The notes under the pieces are model-generated. The model worked only from the letters and a program-made list of their open reading frames with translations. It made no database searches and was not told where the DNA came from. A stretch of 64,000 nucleotides of DNA from Gordionus sp. m RMFG-2023 (taxonomy: Eukaryota > Nematomorpha > Gordioida > Chordodea > Parachordodidae): NCBI RefSeq assembly GCF_954871325.1, contig NC_088775.1, forward strand, positions 5,443,475 through 5,507,474. Direction: 5' to 3'. Both the position numbers and the translations under genes were made by a program. Within the stretch, counting starts at the first letter, position 1. Each line of letters begins with the position of its first letter. Shown one piece after another: positions 40,101 through 51,429 of the stretch.

Positions 40101-42403
40101 TATTTACATTAAATATAAATAAAATAAATTATTTTACTAAAATAAATAAATAATAATTAATGCTAAGCATCGATGCAGAATTTTGACTAATTTATTTTAG
40201 CCAATTTTTAGGCTTAGCCCATTTTTAGGCTTAGCCAATTTTTAGGTTTAGCCGATTTTTAGGCTTAGCCAATTTTTAGGCTTAGCCGATTTTTAGGCTT
40301 AGCCGATTTTTAGGCTTAGCCGATTTTTAGGCTTAGCCTAATTAGGTTTAGCCGATTTTTAGGCTTAGCCTAATTAGGCTTAGCCGATTTGTAGGCTTAG
40401 CCTAATTAGGCTTAGCCGATTTTTAGGCTATACCTAATTAGGCTTAGCCGATTTTTCCACCTAAAATCTCGGCTAAGCCGTTTTTAGTCGGCTAAAATTA
40501 GCCGATTACGCAACACTAGTTGTAAGCTTTGGCATAGTCAGACAAGATATATATATATATGTAACATGTGTCAAATACCAATATATATTGATTTTTTAAA
40601 AAAATAAAATATAAAAATTACAACATTGTATATTATAAATGTAAAATATGTAAATAAATTTTGAAAATATCTATCATATTATGATTTTTTCCAATAATAT
40701 AATTTACGTTGCAGATATGCAACGGTTCAGATTTCCTATTTAGGATGATTTTTTTTCGTGCCGATTTTAGGTTTCTTAAGACTAAAATAAATAAAAAAAT
40801 TTATCGGCTGGGAAAAATGTGACCATTAAAGGGTTAAAGCACTTCAAATAAATGTGGTAAACCAGTTGAGATCCAACTATTTTAAAAGAACTGCCCAGAC
40901 CTATAGAGGGAAGATTAGAATCTGGTACATATCTAATAATTATTGATTATTATTATATTTAAAAAATTATCTGCGTTGCGAATGGAACGGGCTAAAAAAA
41001 TTGCGGGCCGGGTCGGGCATCTCACGCAAACTTGGAATTTCATTAAAACGTTTTTTTAAGACTTTTAAAATGGTTCGAATTAATTTTTTTGAAAGAATTT
41101 ATATGGAAAATGGTGGAGTTGGAAAATGTTTATAATTCTTTTTTTTGCCAGGTCATTAGAACAAGCCGCGCTATTTGTCACATTCCCGCCCATCGTTTTA
41201 AAAATATTTTCTAACTCATTCGGTCAATCCGCTCGATGTTTGAAAATATTTTAGCAGCCCTTCCATAGAATGAGCGAGCAGGCTAAAAACCTCCCACCCA
41301 TTTCATAACTCTTATACTCGACCCCTCACCTATATCAGGAGACATAACAAAATATTTTATATAAAGGGGCAAAGGGATATCATCACCGAATAGAATTCAG
41401 ATTAGTCACCATAAGGGCTTTTGTGATGGAGGACGCTTCGGTTACCATACAACGAGTTGCTAAAGAGGCCATATTTTATCATGTCTACCTCATTCATTTT
41501 GAACCCACCTTAATCTCCTCCAAAAGTGGTTTTATAAATAGGTTCAGCTGCTAATTCAATCAGTGACCTATTATGCTTTACTCCATAGTGCCAATATCTC
41601 TAACCCTCTTAACCACAGCTGTTATTCAAAAAACGACTATTTTTTTAAAAATATATATTATATTTATTTTGTAAAAAAAAAAAACTCAGGGCGCTCAATC
41701 AGCCTCTCTCACTAGGAATTATCTACACCCCCCCCCCCCCCCATAAAATATTTTATTTTTGATTTCCCAACGTAAAATGATACCATTTTATTACAATTAC
41801 AAAAATAAAAATGACACTATTTTATAACGATATTTAATGGTATATCGATATTTAATGTTTGGATGATAATTATTAAATACAAATTAAATAGTAAAAAATT
41901 ATTTCATAAAATTTATAAGGTGGCCATGAATTCCATGGATAATTCCCTGCTTAAATATAGCGTTAAAGATCATTTCTATAAGGCAGCCCTGTGCCATCTA
42001 TGCATAGACCCGCTCAACGGGGAACAAGCTCTGGAGAGATACGAGCAATTGTATCCAGCTTTTAGCGATAGTAGGGAGTGCAAGTTTTTGAAAGGTAAAA
42101 AGTGAACGCCCGCTTCCTTTTTTTAATCCACGTGGAACATAAACTTTATTTGAGATTAGCTAAAAAAAAATAAGTAACGTGATAATATTGATGAAGCTTC
42201 CTTTGATTTTTTTTTGGTAGTCTCTAATCATAACTTTTTCTTTTATTATTAAAGCACTCCTTCAAAATTTGACCGATCAAAATTCGGAAGGTTTCACCGA
42301 AACCGTTAAAAATTATGACTCGATATCCAGGCTCGACCAATGGACCACTTCCTTGTTGCTAAAACTTAAACGGACCATCAGCGATGAAGGGGATCTGAGA
42401 TAA
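34191..42403 (+). CDS. NAPA: Alpha-SNAP (NSF attachment protein)
   Basis: Adaptor that binds SNARE bundles and recruits the ATPase NSF for their disassembly. Seven GT-AG exons in continuous phase total 882 nt, 293 aa (human 295): 34191-34282, 34324-34406, 34455-34571, 34614-34794, 34841-34925, 41920-42094, 42255-42403. Seen: TPR-like helical repeats with [59 protein letters not shown], the conserved [10 protein letters not shown], and the C-terminal [11 protein letters not shown]-like segment ending DEGDLR, which matches the NSF-stimulating tail. Odd: introns 1-4 are 41-48 nt, but intron 5 is 6994 bp because of nested transposons. Exons 1-5 have 3 CpG in 558 bases; exons 6-7 have 13 in 324. 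No key residue appears lost, so the gene is probably functional. Confidence 0.95.
37740..38640 (+). repeat. Left tandem array, about 8 units of about 120 bp
   Basis: Each unit contains the palindrome TGACAATTGTCA followed by TAATCGTTATTTTTAAAG, a GAATTTTTTTGACGAAAATA segment and TTAGTGAAGATGTACC. The units differ by scattered substitutions and small length changes (110-126 bp). The spurious minus-strand frame here is only a translated repeat. Confidence 0.9.
38880..39790 (-). repeat. Right tandem array, mirror image of the left array
   Basis: About 8 units of the same roughly 120-bp repeat in opposite orientation (GATTATGACAATTGTCA...GGTACATCTTCACTAAAT). Together with the left array it could form a hairpin more than 900 bp long. 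Confidence 0.9.
40838..41919. other. Remainder of alpha-SNAP intron 5
   Basis: AT-rich with a GC-richer patch at about 40980-41300 (GCGGGCCGGGTCGGGCAT) that resembles a patch near 21430-21540 in intersectin intron 9. A run of about 12 C lies at 41731. No coding sequence is supported. Confidence 0.4.
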
Positions 42404-43851
42404 AATTTAAAAGCGGAAGTAATAAAAAATGATTTGACTGGAAAACCAATGTCAAATTAAAAAAAGGAATAATTACTGTCGTCATTTTTATTCTTCTCAC
42501 CCTTCAAATTATTTATATATTATAAATGTAAAATTTTAAACTTGTTTAGTTTAACGAAAATATTTGATTACATCTTTTTTACATATACATTCCTTTCTGA
42601 TGAAAAAAACAACTTCTTCACAAAAAAATAGCTTTGAATTCAATAAATCTAAGACCAAAAATTGCCCTTATTGTTCGTTATATAATTTAGAATGAATATT
42701 TAAAAATTCCCTTTAATTATGTGCAACAATTACTTTTTGGTATTTTTATATATATATAAAAGAGTAAATCCTTTTATATGGTTTATGAAGAATAAAAATA
42801 TTTTGTAATTGATATTTTAAAGTCATTTTTTATTGATTTGATCTTCCATGTTTATTTATAAAAAATTTTATTTTTTGAAAATAACTAATCGTTTATAATA
42901 TTTAAAATAATATCGTATCTTATTGAAAAATATGAAAGTTTAATTAAAAATAAAAAGGTATATGTTTGATGTAAATGTTTTTTTTCCTTGGCTTTATCAA
43001 ATCCAGATTCTATAAAAATGATTGCTTATCCATGATAGTATATTTTATGTGCAAATAGCATAGTTTTTAAAGTGGCGGATTTTATATCCTATCCGATACA
43101 TTTAGATGTATCGAAAGTTATATACGATCCATTTAAAATTTTAATGTATCCTCATCTTAGTAATTTTATGTATCAATATCAAAAAAAAATCAATACTTTT
43201 TATCTTAAAATAGTTAATTCTCTATTTTTACTTTTTAATATAAAAAAAGGATATATAAATTTTTTATTATTCGATTAAATTAATTAAATCATATGTTATT
43301 TAAAATTTTATCTTAAAATAAAAATATTAATTAATAAAGAAAATTTAAAATGTAAAACAACCATGATAAACTTTGGGTGTACAGATTTCGCCTTAAATAT
43401 TTTCCTAATATTAAGCAATTATTCATTAAATACAACATTATCAATAGTCAGTGTTGTTAAACGCTACTTTTAAAAGTAGCGCGCTATCTCTTCCGCAATT
43501 TTATTAAAAAAAAGTATAGCCTTATCTCTGTTTCCACAAATGATATGAATAAATTCAAATATATTATATAATTTATTTATTTTTTATTGCATTTCGATAT
43601 TAACTCCCAAGTCTTAAGCTTCGATCAGAAAGTATTTTGCTATAAATAACTACTTCAAACAGAAAGCAAATTTCAAGTAGAAGAATGATGTTAAAATTAG
43701 GTTTTATTGCAAACTCCTTATATTGATTCAAGCAAATTTATTATAATACTAGTGAGAGATGTGGAAATATTTATTTTAAAAGAAATGGTAACTATCTATC
43801 TAATAAAACTTGATTTTATATGTTTATAAATATTAATAATATTATTTTACT

Positions 43852-44045
43852 TAGTATTGTTAAATGGCTCGATTTGATTCTATTTTTATTAAGGGCCAAC
43901 TCAATATGATATCCAGAAAAATATTATACAATTAATTTTCCTAGATAGCACAAAAGTTTTAACATCTATGAGGCTAAGATCTGTCTACAATATTGAGTTG
44001 AAATGTTTCAAAAATCAGCTAAAATAGAGCCGTTTAACAACATCA
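43852..44045. mobile_element. Small hAT-like element, family 1
   Basis: 194 bp with ends TAGTATTGTTAAATGGCTC and GAGCCGTTTAACAACATCA. The flanking 8-mers ATTTTACT and ATTTTATT match at 7 of 8 positions. It is non-coding. Confidence 0.72.
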
Positions 44046-46158
44046 ATTTTATTCTATATCCATATTTTTTGTAAGAAATATGGTAATAAAATGCTAATGT
44101 CAAGGATATTTATAACTCATAGATTAATAAATTAGGATTACATCATTACTTAGTAATCTTGATTAATAACAATATTAATTTTGTCTTTATATTTTTGTTT
44201 TAAAATAGAAGATTATGACCTGATATATATGCAATACATTCAATAATTATAACTTTGTGTTAAAAATTTATTAATCGTTAACAATATAAAATTTTAAAAT
44301 ACCTATAACTCCAAAGTTTAAGCGTTTATCACTTATTTTTATAATAAATTGCAACTCCTGTCTAAATTTTGGAAATTATATTGATAAAATACCAGTGATG
44401 AAACGTCCATAAAAGCATAGGAAGCATTGCTTCTCTTGAAATTTTTCTAAAAAAAATTAATATTAATATGACCTGTTAAAAAAAGTGAATATCATTTTTA
44501 TAACGTTAAAATAAATATACATGATGGAAGCAAATTCTAAAGGAATCTGAGCCCCGACCTTGAACTCTAGTATTATGTCTGAACCCAAACCAGGACTCTT
44601 TAATAATAAGGGATTCAAAGGTACTAGGTTTCAAAAAAAATATTAAAATTTATTAAAAAATTATTAGGATAATTGAATAAAGATAAAATAATTAAGTAAC
44701 TTTTTCGGCAAATTTTGGGTTTTAAGCCAATATATATAATGTGAGATTTTAAAAAAAATAAACTTATTTATACCATTCCTTCATACACGATTGCTTTAAA
44801 AGATCTGTAATATATTTTTTTAAATTTTAGACTTAACGAGATAATGCCAAAAATTATAATTATACAAATTTTTTAAGTATTTTACCATATGATATTTGTA
44901 AACTCTTCTAAATAATGTATAGAGATGTCTATGAGGGGTTAATATTCAATAGACAGCGCAATGCATAACACTGCTTTACAAAAGAAACAAAAACAGCAAA
45001 ACATAATTTAATGAATAGTTTTATATCTTCATTTATAGAAATTTAAGAAAAAATTAGATTAATATAATAAAAATTATCTTAAAGGTCATTACTACACAAA
45101 CATTTTTTCGGAGATATTATCACATCACCCACTCCCTCGCTCCTACTCTCCTATATATGCGCCTACGATATAATTTATAAAAAACCCTCTTATTGGTTTC
45201 TAAGATCATGGAATAATAGTAAAAGATAAATTGAAAAATTATAATACCTTTTTTAATTTCGCTATTAAGATGGAAATAACAATGCCATTGGGAAATTAAT
45301 ATAGGTAAAAAAATGACATATATATGTCATTGGTAAAAACATATGGTATTTTTAATCATCTTATCTTTTCACCATATTTATAGCATTTGTCGAAATAAAT
45401 AAAATATTTGATCAAAAGTACCACATTTTTGAAATTCACCGAGTTATTTTGTAGTGTAGGTATTCATTGAATAATGTATATTAATGCATTTTTATTAATA
45501 TACTTATAATGATGTGTACAAATAGTTTTTCCTTTTATAAATATATATATATGAAATTTCATATAATCAATTTTTTAAACTTATTTTTTCATTTTATTAT
45601 AACTATTCATTTGAAATATAGTTTGGTACATGATAAATTATAAAGAGAGAGGTAGAATTAAAAATCAAAGAATATTTAATGCTTTTTTTTTACTAAGGTT
45701 GCAGTAAACTATTCTGTACCATAACTTTTATTGTTTAACTATTTCTTCATGTTTTATAAACCATCTATTAATATTCTACTTGAGTTAAATAAAATTATTT
45801 AACAAGGTATAATAAATTATTTAAGTTAAAGTCTTTATTTAATGCACTCTTTATATTTTCAAAATTACAGGTTACTGATCTACTAAATAATCACTTTACT
45901 CTACTAGGCTATTAAATTTTTTTTATAAGCTTTTAGAAAAACTAGAGATTAATAAACCTGTTATATAAACATTTAACAGAACATGATTTCATTTTAGGCT
46001 GAAATGCACTATTATTAAGATAGTATTCACTAATATTACCAATTAAAAATGTACACTCATTTTTAAAAAGCAAAAATATAATATTAGTATTATTTTTATT
46101 TGTTTATCAACTATAATTAATTTAAATTAAAAGAATAATTGGATATTAACACTATCAT

Positions 46159-46372
46159 TAGAGTTGTTAAAAAGCCTGATTTGGGATGATTTAAAAAAAC
46201 GGCCCAATCTAAGATTATAAAAAATAACATTATGTAAGCCTAAAGATTTTCCTCATAGCTGGCAAAAATGCTTGGACATCTATTTGACAAATCTCAATGC
46301 TTACATAATATTATTTTAGTTAAAATCTTAATCGGGCCATTTTAAAAATTGACCCAAATGCTTTTAACACTA
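46159..46372. mobile_element. Small hAT-like element, family 1, upstream of DHCR7
   Basis: 214 bp with ends TAGAGTTGTTAAAAAGCC and CTTTTAACACTA. The flanking 8-mers ACTATCAT and ACTATCAG match at 7 of 8. The interior arms include AACATTATGTAAGCCTAAAG, mirrored at the right. It ends 376 bp before the DHCR7 ATG. Confidence 0.72.
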
Positions 46373-46748
46373 ACTATCAGTATTGGGTGTATGTTTTGTA
46401 GATTGAGGCATCTTAATACTTTTTACATGCTAATTCATCTTGTTACTGAAAAATTTCTAAATCATCACAAATTATTTGTGATTATTATTATCAACCACAA
46501 ATAATAATATAACATGAGCGTCTGAATTTTTACAATGAATTATCATTTAACAATGAGTGCTATTAGATAATTCTTATCCTTTCTAACTTAAATTAAGTCA
46601 TTATTATATTTAAAAAGTTGTTAATAGGGATATAAAAAGATGGTATTAGTATATCTCTAAAAAAAATTTTAAAATATAAATTCTGCTCCTAAATTATATC
46701 AACTGATCCTTTAGTATTTTATTTATTTCAAATCCATTACAAAGAAAC

Positions 46749-48761
46749 ATGCTACGTCAACCTTTATTGGATGACCATTTGGGTGATGGTTCTCCGCAAG
46801 ATGCAGGGAAAAAATATTCTCAAAATAAATCTAATCATGATTTGTCAAAACCTAACTTAACTTGGGGCAGACATTTTAAGTCTAAAAATAAGACAGAAAA
46901 ATATATTACTCTGACTACGACACTGATGATTTTAATATTTTGCCCTTTGCTTGTTGTATATTATTGGACTAGCTGTGCCAATTTCAACTGCAGCATTATT
47001 TCTCCCACCTTAATGTTATCCAAATATGGGCCACGCTATTTTTACCATAAATATTGTCCACATTTTGATGCCTTATCGTTTTCAGTGATAATTGGGTGGT
47101 ACATTTTTCAAGCCCTGCTATATGCTTTCTTACCAGGAAAGTTAACCACAAGTCAATTAACCCCTGCTGGCAATCTACTGACCTACAAGATCAATGGGCT
47201 TTTGGCCTGGACAATTAGTCACCTCCTTTTTTTCGGATTATATTACTTCAACCCTACAATGTTTTCCCTGACTTTCATCAGCGATCATTGGGGAGGTCTG
47301 CTGGTGGGTTCGAATATATTGGCTTACTCCATTTCCTTATTAGTCTTCCTCAAGGCCCACGTAAATCCTTCCCATCCTGAAGACCGAAAATTTTCGGAAT
47401 CAACTCCTTATGACTTCTACATGGGGATTGAACTTAACCCCAGGATAGGTAAAACTTTTGACCTTAAACTGTTTCACAATGGCAGGCCTGGAATTGTTGC
47501 CTGGACCATGATAAACGTATCATTCGCCGCATACCAACATAGAAAATTTGGGTCAGTCTCCGACTCCATGATAATAGTAACTCTGCTACAAGGAATTTAT
47601 GCGCTGGATTTATTCTTCAATGAGGACTGGTACCTCAGAACTTTGGACATCGCCCACGACCATTTCGGCTTTTATTTGGCCTGGGGGGATTTAGTATGGT
47701 TACCCTTTATGTACACCGTCCAGGGCTACTACTTGTCGAGAACTTTCGTCCATTTAGGCCCTTACAAATTCTGGGCGTTGCTCGTGATCGGACTCGTCGG
47801 GTATGGTATATTTAGGACGGCTAACAACCAGAAGGACGGTTTTAGACAGTCTTTGAAAGCAAAAAGTTATTTTATTTTTTTTGCACGATACTTTTTAACT
47901 AGTGTAATTAAAGCGACCCGATTTGGGTCTATTTTTAAAAATGGTACCCGATTAAGATTTTAGCCAAAATAAAAATCTTGATTGATCGGGCCGGTTTAAC
48001 AATGACTATTTTAATTCACGTTAGTTTGGGGGGGGGGAAGGAAGGAATTTTTATTTAAATAGTATTTCCCATCAACCTGATTCCCATAATAAACTCGACC
48101 TCTTTACACAATCCGAATATTTCTAATATTTTTGTCGATATTAAAATACCTAATTATAAATGTGTATATTTAGGAACTGGCACGGGATTGGCGGCTAATT
48201 TTTTTTTATGCCTACTAAACATATGTGTATATCATAAAAAATAATATTATTTTAAGGAAGCGTTATCGGATGATTTAAAATTGAATCACCTATCGTAGGC
48301 CTATTTTATTAGCACCAACTCCTCCTCAGGCCATTTTAATGTCGGCAAAGAATCGAAGCGCCATAATGTTTTTTTTTATAAAATATAATTCAGATAAAAG
48401 TATGGGTTACCGCGTAAGTTATTTCGGAGTCTTTCGCTCAAAAAAACCGGCCTCCATGATCGTCGCTAATTACTTGACCGCGGACGGCAAAAAACATACG
48501 TCGGCCTTACTCTTCTCCGGATTTTGGGGCCTGGCCCGGCATTTCAATTATACCGGCGATTTATTACTCGCGACTTGTATGTGTTTGGCTTGCGGATCCA
48601 TGACCAAAAACTTTTATCCTTACTTTTATCTCATTTTCATGTTCACCCTCCTCATCAATCGCATATACAGGGACGAAGAGAAATGCAAGAGTAAATACGG
48701 AAAATATTGGGATCAGTATTGCGAGATTGTGCCTTACAGACTTATACCCTACGTTTTTTGA
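46749..48761 (+). CDS. DHCR7: 7-dehydrocholesterol reductase
   Basis: ER membrane enzyme that reduces the C7-C8 double bond of sterols with NADPH, the last step to cholesterol in the Kandutsch-Russell route. Exons 46749-47865 and 48394-48761 are joined in phase 1 and give 494 aa (human 475). Seen: multiple hydrophobic spans, LLTYKINGLLAWTISHLLFF, MGIELNPRIGKTFDLKLF, NGRPGIVAW (sterol-reductase family block), IAHDHFGFYLAWGDLVWLP, FRTANNQKD, then after the splice LLFSGFWGLARHFNYTGDL and the C-terminus EIVPYRLIPYVF. The HDHFG and NHQKD-like motifs distinguish DHCR7 from delta-14 reductases and LBR. The splice site was chosen by phase. It adds about ten residues relative to human at a loop, so the exact junction is less sure than the exons. 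CpG rises strongly toward the 3-prime end. A family-1 element sits in the intron. Confidence 0.94.
47900..48007. mobile_element. Shortened family-1 element in the DHCR7 intron
   Basis: The ends are TAGTGTAATTAAAGCGACCC and GGTTTAACAATGACTA, with the shared inner arm GATTAAGATTTTAGCC. At about 108 bp it is half the usual size, probably through internal deletion. The flanking 8-mers agree only partly. Confidence 0.55.
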
Positions 48762-51400
48762 AATATTCCTTCTAATCATTACTTAGTTACAATTTTGTGT
48801 AATTTTTTTTTATAGCCTTCATATTTCATGGTATGCATTTATTATGTTCAGTAAAAATTTTTACACATTTTTTTATAAATAATAACTAAAGTCAATCTGT
48901 TGCATATTATTATTTTTTTTTTGGTTGATATCAAAATAGTAAACATTTGAAAATTTACACACAATAACCCCCCCCCCCCTCCCCATTTCTATTCTCAAAT
49001 TATATATATATTTTTTTGTAAATGTTAATTTTGCTCAAATAAACAAACAAAAGAGAGGCTTATAAATTATTTGTTATATAATATAAAAATACCACAAACC
49101 AAAATAGGGTGACTTGGCTCAAAAGCTTTTTAGCCTATACTTAGAATGCAATAAAGTATACAAATTAAGTGAAACAGGCCACAGCCTGAAGATTAATTTT
49201 AAAAAAGTGGATGTAGAACACTATAATTCTCGGCTGATGATATACCATATACTAATATTAGTAAAAATGTAGCTGTTAGCATTTCGTATTCTTTTTTTTT
49301 GGTTGTTTTTTTTCATTTTTTTTAAAAAAATATTTTTTTTGACTATTTATTAATAAATCGATCCTAGGACACGGCCTCAGTACTCTATTTTTTCATATCA
49401 CTAATAAAAATAAAATTTGAATAATTCTTTAACTGCGTTATTGTGGTTTTATCACGTGTCTGCAATAACAAGAAATATTTATTGGAAAACTGCTGTCCTT
49501 AAAAATTATAAAAGGGGATATAGAAAACACTATATAACTCAGCTGACCAAGCATATTTTTTCCCCATTAGAATAGATGTTTTTGTATCTGTTCTAGCAAC
49601 AATGAAACTAGTTATACTGGCTTAATCCTTGAGTAATTGTTATTTAACAAATTAGTATCTTAAATTTTCTAAATTCAGCGGAAAAAAAACTCGTTTATTT
49701 TCTTTTGAGCAAGAGTTGATAGTGATCCTAAAATCATACGCTTATTTCTCAATATAAATTGTAAAATTATAACCTCCCCCCCATCTCCTGATTTAATACG
49801 ATATTTCCGATCTAATAGTCCTTGACTAATCTCGTCTTAATGATTAATTAATTTAATAAATAGGTATTCCAAGTAGTGTGGGTAAAAACATAAATTTAGC
49901 TAATATTTTTTTAAAATATTGCGAAATCAAATATTGCCTAAGCCTTGAGATTTTTGCATGTAGATCGCAAGAAGGTTTGGCCAAGGAAATATATATTTTC
50001 ATTTTGACTTATTTTTTGAAAATGGAAAAAAATCGAGATTTTTTAATACTAATTCCTTGTTTTTAAATTTTTTTATTACATACTTTTATATTTTAAATTT
50101 GAAAAATAAATATTTTATATAAAGAGTTAAGTATTTAATCGTATGCTCAGATAATATTTAATTAGAAAAAAAAGCATTTAAGTAATGATATAAATGACCA
50201 TTGAAAAAATCATCTGTTAAAAAAATTTATAATAAATTTACGTAAAGTTGAATTTAAAAAAAATAAAATAATATACATTAAATTTTTATATAAAAAGCTA
50301 TCAATTTCTATCTAAACTTAGAAAATTTTGAAAATCTTTGATGGAATTCTCCAATTCTTAATCAACTAAATATGCTTTCACAAAATTATCAAGACAACAC
50401 ACGAGAACAAAGTCTCGTTAGGGTTAGAGTTAATCTCTTCCCTAGAATCTATTTTTTAATTGTTAGATTCAAGTGTTCTAGATTTAACCTTGGGTCCAAA
50501 AAAAATTTCAAAATTTTAGAAGGTTTAATTATTTTTTTAATTAATAAATAATAGAATATGATTTTAAAATAAATATCTAAATTGAGTCAGAGGTCTGTAC
50601 GAACAATTCTACTCAATTTTATCAAAAGGAAATCATAAAAATAAATAAAATATTGAAGAAAAAAGAATGTAAAATCCATAACACCTAATTCGGTCGAAAA
50701 TCTACAGGGCAAAAATTTATGAAAAAATGATTATTATATAGAGTTGCTTTTATATTATTCACTCAATAGTTATTTTGAGATATTTATGTCTATAAATGTT
50801 TTCTGCAATGACAAAAAACACTTAAAAATAATTGTAACTGGACCTATGCACCGAAGCCTCAATTAACGGCAGCGGATTTCATAGATTTTTAAAATTAGTT
50901 TTTTTTAAAATATATTTGGGTGCTCTTAATTCCATCATTGTTAATATAGTTTAGTTCAGCTCTTGAATTATTCCTGTCTCGCTCCTATTTAGATTTATGT
51001 ATTTTCTCATTCTCAGAAATGGACTAAAGAATGTCATTTTCACTCAGATCAGAGTCACACAAACAACACATATTAGTAATATTGGAAATTGATTTGTAAA
51101 ACAAGTTAAAATATAAATTTGGAATGCAAAACAAAATATAAAGTAATAAATATAATAAATTAGATATCAGATTTGGATAAATTATAATTGTCATGAATAA
51201 ATAGCATTTTATCAAGATTCGTGGCACATAAATGCATTGAGTATTAATCCAGCTATAGAAAAAATTCTTTAGCTTAGTGTACTGGTTACAGGTATAAAAA
51301 TAACCTTCCTAACTAAATTAGCAAGACTAGAAAGTTCTGGTCACTTTTTTCTCCATCAATTTAGTCAATCCACTTCTGGTATGCTTTGGCTGAGTTAAAT
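48762..51400. other. Intergenic stretch downstream of DHCR7
   Basis: AT-rich with C homopolymers near 48969. A partial family-1 interior (AATATTGCCTAAGCCTTGAG) lies at about 49930-49950. I see no supported gene. Any DHCR7 polyadenylation signal would lie in the first few hundred bases but is not distinctive. Confidence 0.4.
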
Positions 51401-51429
51401 ATGACATTCTTGCTCTAGATTGCTAATGT

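Larger units (their letters stand above)
37181..40518. mobile_element. Large palindromic hAT-like element with mirrored satellite arrays
   Basis: 3338 bp flanked by a perfect 8-bp target duplication GTTGTAAG. The ends are TAGTGTTGCGTAATCGGCTA and its complement. Each arm runs, from outside in: repeated GGCTAAGCCTAAAAATC-type motifs, an AT-rich block (about 37310-37740, mirrored 39790-40180), then an array of about 8 units of about 120 bp (left 37740-38640, right 38880-39790), around a unique centre at about 38640-38880. No transposase is visible. The ends resemble the small TAGTGTTGTTAAA elements of this window, so the element is probably mobilised in trans by the same enzyme. Confidence 0.88.
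35474..40837 (+). mobile_element. Decayed piggyBac-type DNA transposon, with a nested element
   Basis: Candidate ends are TTAA at 35474 and at 40837, with similar inner sequence (CC-NNN-TAA-K-GGT-CA) on both sides. Without the nested 3.3-kb insertion it would be about 2.0 kb, a normal size. Inside is a piggyBac transposase relic: an acidic N-terminal region (35666-35878), the core block [10 protein letters not shown] with [12 protein letters not shown] (first catalytic Asp, near 36332), YFDNF (second, near 36574) and [11 protein letters not shown] (third, near 36890). All three Asp codons survive, but stops and frame changes lie between blocks, so the enzyme is dead. The transposase blocks are secure; the ends are less so. 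Confidence 0.7.
42404..46748. other. Intergenic stretch between alpha-SNAP and DHCR7
   Basis: About 4.3 kb of AT-rich DNA. It contains family-1 elements at 43852-44045 and 46159-46372, a single family-1 left end at 43452 (CAGTGTTGTTAAACGC), and a CCAGTGATGAAACG-type fragment near 44391. No gene is supported. The last part should contain the DHCR7 promoter. Confidence 0.5.

Noticed and set aside
43072-43278. Plus-strand 68-codon frame between alpha-SNAP and DHCR7
   Set aside because: Begins with GTG, AT-rich codons, no family match and no introns or context.
46749-47963. Continuous 404-codon frame as a single-exon sterol reductase
   Set aside because: The last 30 or so codons run into the intron and a transposon; the conserved C-terminal block is in the exon at 48394.
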